From positions 124,001 through 188,000 of the forward strand of contig JBNPWE010000002.1 in NCBI GenBank assembly GCA_050433985.1: a stretch of DNA of 64,000 bases. The letters are read 5' to 3'. The notes beneath the pieces are model-generated. The model worked only from the letters and a program-made list of their open reading frames with translations. It was not told where the DNA came from and made no database searches. Shown in pieces: positions 57,447 to 64,000 of the stretch (the first letter of the stretch is position 1; every line of letters starts with the position of its first letter). The translations under genes and the position numbers were made by a program. This DNA comes from JACIYW01 sp014359745. GTDB lineage: Bacteria > Pseudomonadota > Alphaproteobacteria > Rhodobacterales > Rhodobacteraceae.

Positions 57447-60221
57447 TTATGCGCCCCCGGCCTGCTCTTCCCCCGCCTGCTCTTCCCCGGCCTGCGCTTC
57501 GTCGCCCTGATCGGCGATTCGCGCCACCGACACCACCTCTTCGCCCGGCGCCGTGTTGAACACCTTAACCCCCCCCGCCGACCGTGACCGGAACGAGATC
57601 CCGTCGACCGGGCAGCGGATCGATTGCCCGGTAGAGGTGGCAAGCATCACCTGATCGCTCAATTCCACCGGGAAAGACGCCACCAGCGGCCCGCCCCGCT
57701 GCGCCTTGTCCATGGCCATCACCCCCTGACCGCCCCGGCCCCTGACCGGGTAATCATGGCTTGACGACAGCTTGCCCGCGCCGCGCGTGGTGATGGTCAG
57801 GATCAGCTCCTCGACCGCCGACATCTCGCCATAGCGTTCCAGGCTCAGCGTGCCTGCCTCGACCGCCTCGACCGCCTCGTCATCCTCGTCAACATCGGCC
57901 GCCTCATCGCCCGCGCCAAGCGCCGCGCGCCGCATCTTGAGATAGGCGGCGCGTTCCGCCGGCTCCGCCTCGAAATGCCGCAGCACCGACATCGACACCA
58001 CACTGTCGCCCGCCGCCAGCCTGATCCCCCGCACGCCGGTGGAATCGCGGCCCTTGAACACCCGCACCTCGGTTGTCGGGAACCGGATCGCCCGGCCAAG
58101 TGCCGTGACCAGCATCACATCGTCGCCCTCGTCGCAGATGCGCGCATTCACCAGGCTGACCCCTTCGGGCAGCTTCATCGCGATCTTGCCATTGCGCATT
58201 ACATTGGTGAAATCCGACAGCGCATTGCGCCGCACATCGCCTTGCGAGGTGGCAAAGAAGATTTGCAGGTTCTCCCATTCCGTTTCCGCCGCCTCGACGG
58301 GCATGATCGCGGCAATCGAAACTCCCGGCGTGATGGGCAGGATGTTGACAACCGCCTTGCCGCGCGTATTGCGCCCGCCCACCGGCAGGCGCCAGCATTT
58401 CAGCTTGTAAACCATGCCATCGGTGGTGAAGAACAAAAGCTGCGTGTGGGTGTTGGCCACAAAGAGCGTGGTCACCACGTCGTCTTCCTTGGTGGCCATC
58501 CCGGCCAGCCCCTTGCCGCCACGCCGCTGCGCGCGGAACTCGTCCAGCGCGGTGCGCTTGATATAGCCGCCCGAGGTGATGGTGACGACCATATCCTCGC
58601 GCTCGATCAGGTCCTCGTCTTCCATATCGCCCGACCAGTCGGCGATTTCGGTGCGGCGCGGCACGGCATGGGCGGCGCGCACCTCGTTCAGTTCCTCGCG
58701 GATGATCGCCATGATCCGGGCGCGCGATCGCAGGATATCCAGATAGTCGCGGATTTTCGCGGCCAGATCCTGCAATTCGTCGGTGACCTCCTTCACCCCC
58801 ATCGCCGTCAGCCGTTGCAGGCGCAATTCCAGAATCGCGCGCGCCTGCACTTCCGACAGGTAATAGGTGCCATCGTCGTTGATCGTGTGCGACGGGTCGT
58901 CGATCAGCCGGATATATTCGGCGATGTCATGCGCGGGCCAGCGCCGTTCCATCAGTTTCGCGCGCGCCTCGGCGGGATCGTTCGAGGCGCGGATCGTCGC
59001 CACCACCTCGTCAACGTTCGACACCGCCACCGCCAGACCACACAGCACATGGCTGCGCTCGCGCGCCTTGCGCAATTCAAAGGCGGTGCGCCGCGCCACG
59101 ACCTCTTCGCGGAAGCTTACGAAATGATGCAGGAAATCGCGCAGAGTCAACTGTTCCGGCCGCCCGCCGTTCAGCGCCAGCATGTTGCAGCCGAAAGACA
59201 CCTGCATGGGCGTAAAGCGGAACAACTGGTTCAGCACCACATCCGCCGTGGCATCGCGTTTCAATTCGATCACCACCCGAACCCCGGTGCGGTCGGATTC
59301 GTCCTGCACATGGGCGATCCCCTCGATCCGCTTTTCCTTGGCGGCCTCGGCGATACGTTCGATCATCGTCGATTTGTTCACCTGATAGGGGATCTCGTCG
59401 ATGATGATCGCCCAGCGATCCTTGCGGATCTCCTCGATCCGGGTCTTGGATCGGATGATCACCGATCCCCGCCCCTCCAGATAGGCCTTGCGCGCCCCCG
59501 ACCGGCCCAGGATGATGCCGCCCGTCGGGAAATCCGGCGCGGGCACATGCGCCATCAGATCCTCGCTCGTCAGGTCGGGATTGTCGATCAGCGCCAGGGT
59601 GGCATCGATCACCTCGCCCAGGTTGTGCGGCGGAATATTGGTGGCCATCCCCACCGCGATGCCGCCCGCGCCATTGACCAACATGTTGGGAAACCGCGCG
59701 GGCAGGACGGTGGGTTCCTGATCCTTGCCGTCGTAATTGTCCTGAAAATCGACCGTGTCCTTGTCGATATCGGCCAGCAGAAACGCCGCGGGCTTGTCCA
59801 TCCGCACTTCGGTATAACGCATCGCGGCGGCGTTATCGCCATCCATGGAGCCAAAGTTACCCTGCCCATCCAGCAGTTTGAGCGACATCGAAAACGGCTG
59901 CGCCATCCGCACCAGCGCGTCATAAATCGCCGAATCGCCATGCGGGTGATATTTGCCCATCACATCGCCCACCGGCCGCGCCGATTTGCGATAGGGCTTG
60001 TCATGGGTGTTGTTGGTTTCATGCATTGCATAAAGAATACGCCGATGCACCGGTTTCAGCCCATCGCGCAGATCCGGGATTGCGCGGCTGACGATCACGC
60101 TCATCGCGTAATCGAGGTACGAGGTTTTCATCTCCTCGGTTATAGAGATGGTATGCCCGCCCGGCACGGGCCGTTCCGGTGCTTCTTGGGTGTTTTCAGG
60201 TGGTTCCGGCGTATCGTTCAC
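57447..60221 (-). CDS. gyrA: DNA gyrase subunit A
   Basis: This 924-residue subunit cuts and rejoins DNA in negative supercoiling. The catalytic Tyr136 is in AAAMRYTEVRM, the GyrA box is QRRGGKG, and the C-terminal beta-pinwheel repeats are present. At the quinolone sites it has Ser97 (E. coli 83) and Asp101 (E. coli 87), the sensitive form. The C terminus is acidic and repetitive (AGEEQAGEEQAGGA), encoded by short near-repeats at 57459-57495. An acidic insert (ADVDEDDEAVEAVEAG) lies between pinwheel blades. Confidence 0.98.
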   Translation of the reverse strand: MNDTPEPPENTQEAPERPVPGGHTISITEEMKTSYLDYAMSVIVSRAIPDLRDGLKPVHRRILYAMHETNNTHDKPYRKSARPVGDVMGKYHPHGDSAIYDALVRMAQPFSMSLKLLDGQGNFGSMDGDNAAAMRYTEVRMDKPAAFLLADIDKDTVDFQDNYDGKDQEPTVLPARFPNMLVNGAGGIAVGMATNIPPHNLGEVIDATLALIDNPDLTSEDLMAHVPAPDFPTGGIILGRSGARKAYLEGRGSVIIRSKTRIEEIRKDRWAIIIDEIPYQVNKSTMIERIAEAAKEKRIEGIAHVQDESDRTGVRVVIELKRDATADVVLNQLFRFTPMQVSFGCNMLALNGGRPEQLTLRDFLHHFVSFREEVVARRTAFELRKARERSHVLCGLAVAVSNVDEVVATIRASNDPAEARAKLMERRWPAHDIAEYIRLIDDPSHTINDDGTYYLSEVQARAILELRLQRLTAMGVKEVTDELQDLAAKIRDYLDILRSRARIMAIIREELNEVRAAHAVPRRTEIADWSGDMEDEDLIEREDMVVTITSGGYIKRTALDEFRAQRRGGKGLAGMATKEDDVVTTLFVANTHTQLLFFTTDGMVYKLKCWRLPVGGRNTRGKAVVNILPITPGVSIAAIMPVEAAETEWENLQIFFATSQGDVRRNALSDFTNVMRNGKIAMKLPEGVSLVNARICDEGDDVMLVTALGRAIRFPTTEVRVFKGRDSTGVRGIRLAAGDSVVSMSVLRHFEAEPAERAAYLKMRRAALGAGDEAADVDEDDEAVEAVEAGTLSLERYGEMSAVEELILTITTRGAGKLSSSHDYPVRGRGGQGVMAMDKAQRGGPLVASFPVELSDQVMLATSTGQSIRCPVDGISFRSRSAGGVKVFNTAPGEEVVSVARIADQGDEAQAGEEQAGEEQAGGA

Positions 60222-60266
60222 GTTGTTCTCGCCTAACTTTGATCAGCCCCAGATATTGTTGTCCGC

Positions 60267-60296
60267 ACTATAGCCGATCCCGCATCTGGGGTGCAA
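60267..60296 (-). promoter_or_regulatory. Candidate gyrA promoter
   Basis: On the minus strand TTGCAC (60296-60291) and TATAGT (60272-60267) are 18 bases apart, with the expected start about 40 bases before the gyrA ATG. CCCAGAT/ATCTGGGG sequences on either side form a long dyad around the -10 region. Confidence 0.6.
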
Positions 60297-60415
60297 TGGC
60301 CCCATCCCGCCCCGTCTGGCAGCCACGCGGCCGGAGTGACAACACACTGTTTTTATTGAAAACTAATTTATTCATGGCATGATTCCATCCAGGGGGAACG
60401 AACCAGAGGTACACC

Positions 60416-60685
60416 ATGGACACACAGGAAACCGAACTCATGCTGCAAGGCTACGGTCTGACCACGGCGCAACTGTATTACCGGATGCCCGATTACCAGC
60501 GGGTGCTCAACACCTATCTGTGGCAGGAATACGATCTTGCGCCCGATTATCCCAAACTGTTCGGGTTCATCGAATTCTGGCAAAAGGAAATCGACGGCCC
60601 GCTGCATTCGGTCCAGTTCACCCATCGCAAACTGATCGCACCGGGCGAATGGCGCAATGTCACCGGCGAATTCCGCCTGCACTGA
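60416..60685 (+). CDS. usg: Usg family protein
   Basis: This 89-residue protein matches the alphaproteobacterial Usg family, with LQGYGLTTAQLYYRMPDYQR, LWQEYDLAPDYPKLF and GPLHSVQFTH. It was once suggested to be a phosphoribosylanthranilate isomerase subunit, but its function is not established. ATG 60416 follows AGAGGTACACC. It diverges from gyrA over an AT-rich 194-base region and converges on the HAD phosphatase gene. Confidence 0.92.
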   Translation: MDTQETELMLQGYGLTTAQLYYRMPDYQRVLNTYLWQEYDLAPDYPKLFGFIEFWQKEIDGPLHSVQFTHRKLIAPGEWRNVTGEFRLH

Positions 60686-60686
60686 T

Positions 60687-60720
60687 CATCCTCTCGATCC
60701 AAATACTCCCGCCGGAGGCG
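60687..60720 (-). repeat. Dispersed intergenic element, copy G (GC-hairpin variant)
   Basis: On the minus strand it reads CGCCTCCGGCGGGAGTATTT, then GGATCGAGAGGATG. It is the same variant as copy A. It lies 32 bases 3' of the HAD phosphatase stop (60753) in the sense orientation. The CTCC/GGAG hairpin with TATTT resembles a weak terminator. Confidence 0.8.
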
Positions 60721-60752
60721 TCCGCACCCACCATCCGTGCCGCCCTGCGGGG

Positions 60753-61631
60753 TCAGCGCAGAAAGCCCATCGCATAGGTCGGGCGTACCCCGGCGCGCGC
60801 CAGACAGGCCTCCAGCCCGGCAGGGTCCGGCTGCCCGCCCGGTCGCGTGCCGGTCTCGTCCGCCGCCAGCCCGCCGGTCAGGAACAGCGTGTCGATATCC
60901 TCGCCCATGCCGCCCGCCACATCGGTGGCCAGCCCGTCGCCCACCGCCAGTATCCGGCCCCGGTCCGCATCGCGGCCCAGCGCCAGCAGGCGACGCTGCG
61001 CGAGATCATAAATCGGCGGATGCGGTTTGCCGAAATAAAGCGCCTCGCCGCCCATCTGTGTGTAAAGCGCGGCCAGCGCGCCCGCGCACCATTCCCGGCG
61101 CGCGCCCCGGTCGACCACGATATCGGGGTTGGCGCACAGCAGTTTCAGCCCCCGCGCAATGGCCGACAGGAACGGCCCCCGCATTTCGGCCGGATCGGCA
61201 AAGGGATCGAACGGCCCGGTGCACACGATCCCCTCGGCCGCATCCAGCGGCACCTGTTCAATCGGCAGCCCGTCCTTGAGGACGGCCATGGGCGTGAAAA
61301 ACGCCCGATCGTGATCGTCACCTATGAAATACACCCGCTGCCCGACCGCGCCCAGAAACATGGCCGCCCGCGCGGAATCGCCCGAGGTGGCGATGGTGTC
61401 CCAGCAATCATCCGGCACGCCCATGCCGCGCAACTGGTCTTCGACCTGCGCGCGCGGGCGCGGTGAATTCGTCACCAGCACTACCGCGCCGCCCGCCGCG
61501 CGAAACGCTTGCAAGGCGGATACGGCGGCGGGGTAGGGGGTGATGCCATCGTGCACACAACCCCACAGATCGCAATAAAGCGCGTCATAGCGGCCAGCCA
61601 GATCGGCAAGCGACGTGATCATCCGGGTCAT
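60753..61631 (-). CDS. TIGR01459 family HAD-IIA hydrolase
   Basis: This 292-residue HAD-IIA phosphatase (NagD-like) has motif I YDALYCDLWGCVHDG, where the second Asp is replaced by a Trp-Gly pattern (DLWG) as in TIGR01459; motif II VVLVTNSPRP; and motifs III/IV GKPHPPIYDLA and AVGDGLATDVAGG. The substrate is probably a small phosphorylated metabolite. It lies 13 bases downstream of the Mn-pyrophosphatase gene on the same strand, so the two are likely cotranscribed. Confidence 0.9.
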   Translation of the reverse strand: MTRMITSLADLAGRYDALYCDLWGCVHDGITPYPAAVSALQAFRAAGGAVVLVTNSPRPRAQVEDQLRGMGVPDDCWDTIATSGDSARAAMFLGAVGQRVYFIGDDHDRAFFTPMAVLKDGLPIEQVPLDAAEGIVCTGPFDPFADPAEMRGPFLSAIARGLKLLCANPDIVVDRGARREWCAGALAALYTQMGGEALYFGKPHPPIYDLAQRRLLALGRDADRGRILAVGDGLATDVAGGMGEDIDTLFLTGGLAADETGTRPGGQPDPAGLEACLARAGVRPTYAMGFLR

Positions 61632-61644
61632 TGGCGCGCCGGTA

Positions 61645-62565
61645 TCACAGCTTCAGGCTGGGGATGATCTGTTTCTTGCGGCTCATCACGCCGGGCAGCA
61701 CCACGGTGTCGCCGGTCACGGTTACGCCAAAGCTGTTTTCGGCCAGCGCCTTGACCAGATCGTTGGGCACCAGCAGCGTCGCCTCTTCGCGCAGGATATC
61801 GATCACGAACAACAGCACCTGTTCCGCCCCATCCTCGACCGCCACATCCACCATGGATTTCATCAGGCTGTCCTTGCGGTCCAGCACCACCTGCGGCGCC
61901 GTGGTTTCCAGCACGGAAATGCGCAACTGCTTGCCCGCCACCTCATATTCCTTGCTGTCCATGCGCAAGAGTTCGGCGTCCGAGAAGGCCGACACATCGG
62001 ATTTCGCCGCGAACATCTCGGCGGCCAGCGTCGGAATGTCGACGCCCAGATCGGCGGCCAGCGCCTCGGCCACCGCGCGGTCATGCGCCGTGGTGGTGGG
62101 GCTGCGGAATTCCAGCGTGTCCGACAGGATGCACGACAGCATCGCGCCGCGAATGCCTTCAGGCATCTTCGCCGCATCCTCACCCATCAGATCGTGCAGG
62201 ATCGTGGCGGTGCAGGCCAGCGGCCGGATGGTGATGTCGATCGGCCCCTTGGTTTCCAGCCCGCCGACCAGTTTGTGATGGTCGATGATGCCGCGAATAT
62301 CGGCGGCATTGATCCCTGCGGGCAGTTCGGCGGGGTTGTTGGTGTCAACGATCACCACCGGGGTTCCGGCGGCCACGTCGCTGATGATTTCCGGCTGCGC
62401 CAGTTTCCAGCGGTCCAGCATGAACAGCGCCTCGGTGTTGGGGGTGCCCAGCAATTTGGCTTGGGCGGGGATGCCCTTTACCTCGCTCAGATACCAGGCC
62501 CAGATCAGGGGCGATCCGGTGGAATCGGTGTCGGGGGATTTGTGGCCGAAAACCTGAACTGTCAT
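61645..62565 (-). CDS. ppaC: Manganese-dependent (family II) inorganic pyrophosphatase
   Basis: This 306-residue DHH-family phosphohydrolase splits PPi in the cytoplasm. Metal-binding motifs are FGHKSPDTDSTGSPL near the N terminus, VIVDTNNPAELP, and the DHH motif IIDHHKLVGG. The second domain carries the substrate-binding SRKKQ near the C terminus. Start ATG 62565 begins MTVQVFGHKSPDTDS; the longer frame to 62682 is rejected. Family II enzymes are less common than family I in proteobacteria. The upstream 250 bases also hold the groESL promoter, pointing the other way. Confidence 0.95.
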   Translation of the reverse strand: MTVQVFGHKSPDTDSTGSPLIWAWYLSEVKGIPAQAKLLGTPNTEALFMLDRWKLAQPEIISDVAAGTPVVIVDTNNPAELPAGINAADIRGIIDHHKLVGGLETKGPIDITIRPLACTATILHDLMGEDAAKMPEGIRGAMLSCILSDTLEFRSPTTTAHDRAVAEALAADLGVDIPTLAAEMFAAKSDVSAFSDAELLRMDSKEYEVAGKQLRISVLETTAPQVVLDRKDSLMKSMVDVAVEDGAEQVLLFVIDILREEATLLVPNDLVKALAENSFGVTVTGDTVVLPGVMSRKKQIIPSLKL

Positions 62566-62716
62566 GGTATATCCGTCATTGCTGTTTGTGTATTGATGGG
62601 GCGCCTTATACTTGGCGGTTGCGGCATTGTCACCTGCCCCGCGCGGGGCGATCGGCCGCAGAGCCGCGCCCCCGGTTGGCACCGCATTTGCGCCGCTGAT
62701 TTAACGCCTCTCCCGC

Positions 62717-62745
62717 TTGACAGGCATACGGCAACTCCCTATTTA
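62717..62745 (+). promoter_or_regulatory. groESL sigma-70 type promoter
   Basis: A consensus TTGACA at 62717 and TATTTA at 62740, separated by 17 bases, lie just before the CIRCE operator, so HrcA binding would cover the transcription start. Confidence 0.85.
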
Positions 62746-62752
62746 GCGGTTA

Positions 62753-62779
62753 TTAGCACTCACCTGAACAGAGTGCTAA
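62753..62779 (+). promoter_or_regulatory. CIRCE operator (HrcA binding site)
   Basis: TTAGCACTC, nine bases, GAGTGCTAA: a perfect match to the CIRCE consensus. It lies 37 bases before the groES start. HrcA repressor binding here gives heat-inducible groESL expression. Confidence 0.97.
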
Positions 62780-62815
62780 TTCCCATTAACCTGGAACCCA
62801 AGGGAGTGTTCTCAG

Positions 62816-63103
62816 ATGGCATTCAAACCGTTGCACGACCGCGTGTTGGTCCGCCGCATCGAAGGCGACGAAAAGACCAAGGGCGGTCTGATCATCCCCG
62901 ACACCGCCAAGGAAAAACCCGCCGAAGGCGAAATCATCGCCGTTGGCGAAGGCGCGCGCAAGGATAGCGGCGAATTGATCGCCCCTTCGGTCAAGACCGG
63001 CGACCGCGTTCTGTTCGGCAAATGGTCGGGCACCGAAGTTACGCTTGATGGCGAAGAACTGCTGATCATGAAAGAAAGCGACATCCTTGGCCTGATCGGC
63101 TGA
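62816..63103 (+). CDS. groES: Co-chaperonin GroES
   Basis: This 95-residue cytoplasmic co-chaperonin forms the heptameric lid of GroEL. It has FKPLHDRVLVRRIEGDEKTK, the mobile loop GGLIIPDTAKEKPAEG, and the roof and C-terminal part LLIMKESDILGLI. It is transcribed from the CIRCE-controlled promoter, with groEL 48 bases downstream. The ribosome binding site is AAGGGAG. Confidence 0.98.
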   Translation: MAFKPLHDRVLVRRIEGDEKTKGGLIIPDTAKEKPAEGEIIAVGEGARKDSGELIAPSVKTGDRVLFGKWSGTEVTLDGEELLIMKESDILGLIG

Positions 63104-63151
63104 TCTTCGTCTTTCCAACCCATCCCATTCAGACAACCAGGAGCAAGCAAA

Positions 63152-64000
<849 letters not shown>

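Noticed and set aside
57975..60236. 753-codon plus-strand open frame opposite gyrA
   Set aside because: Long only because gyrA is GC-rich; the sequence is not family-like and has no ribosome binding site.

Overview
The window is a GC-rich (about two thirds G+C), densely coded chromosomal segment of an alphaproteobacterium, most likely a Rhodobacterales / Rhodobacteraceae (Roseobacter-Rhodobacter) relative. Evidence: the kdsD-lptC-lptA-lptB-rpoN-hpf-ptsN order, tatABC followed by a DUF815-type ATPase, an SSS-domain histidine kinase, family II (Mn) pyrophosphatase, Usg protein, CIRCE-controlled groESL and many ATGA start/stop overlaps. No phage, insertion sequence, CRISPR array, rRNA or tRNA was seen. 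Both edges cut genes: a hydantoinase-B type subunit at the left and groEL at the right.

Layout. 1-6.5 kb: hydantoinase B (partial), LysE-type exporter, aroQ, gamma-glutamyltransferase, a frame-broken gene remnant and fhs (formate-THF ligase). 7.1-19.1 kb: a three-operon locus read here as a bacterial sphingolipid (ceramide) pathway. A + strand operon encodes a fatty acyl-AMP ligase, CerR-like reductase, acyl carrier protein and serine palmitoyltransferase. A convergent - strand operon encodes LptF-like and LptG-like permeases, a DAG/ceramide-type lipid kinase and a Tam41-like nucleotidyltransferase. A divergent + operon encodes a DUF2141 secreted protein, a bacterial ceramide-synthase-like acyltransferase, a MobA-like nucleotidyltransferase and a HAD-IB phosphatase. 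19.2-31.4 kb: housekeeping envelope and expression genes (ileS, rnd-like, kdsD-lptCAB-rpoN-hpf-ptsN, tatABC, ATPase). 31.4-36.2 kb: peptidoglycan-binding protein, rpsD, hisC-tyrC, extensin-like protein. 36.3-42.4 kb: XRE regulator, single-domain response regulator, small membrane protein, SSS-histidine kinase and an orphan FliM/FliN-like protein. 42.7-46.4 kb: Blh-like phosphatase/sulfurtransferase with a split YeeE/YedE transporter, tyrS and anmK. 46.4-57.4 kb: bdhA, a candidate small RNA, a YejA-like binding protein, an entericidin-like lipoprotein, DUF502 protein, alpha/beta-hydrolase plus cytochrome P450, Fe(III)-binding protein, mazG, and a periplasmic rhodanese with a one-piece YeeE/YedE transporter. 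57.4-64 kb: gyrA, usg, HAD phosphatase, Mn-pyrophosphatase and groESL.

How the genes work together. The strongest story is the sphingolipid locus. The acyl-AMP ligase loads a fatty acid on the dedicated ACP, SPT condenses it with an amino acid, the bCerS-like enzyme N-acylates, CerR reduces, and the lipid kinase plus two nucleotidyltransferases and a phosphatase could build a phosphorylated head group. The embedded LptFG-like pair could extract the lipid towards the outer membrane. A canonical lptC-lptA-lptB set sits 9 kb away with the housekeeping genes.

Other points of interest are a recurring intergenic element (GAGTATTTTTTTCGAGAG followed by GATGGG) that lies just 3' of genes in fixed orientation, a compact promoter-hairpin-terminator small RNA candidate at 47.3-47.4 kb, and several perfect palindromes near rpsD, ileS and the FliM-like gene. 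All functional calls rest on reading the sequence and family knowledge; no database search was run.
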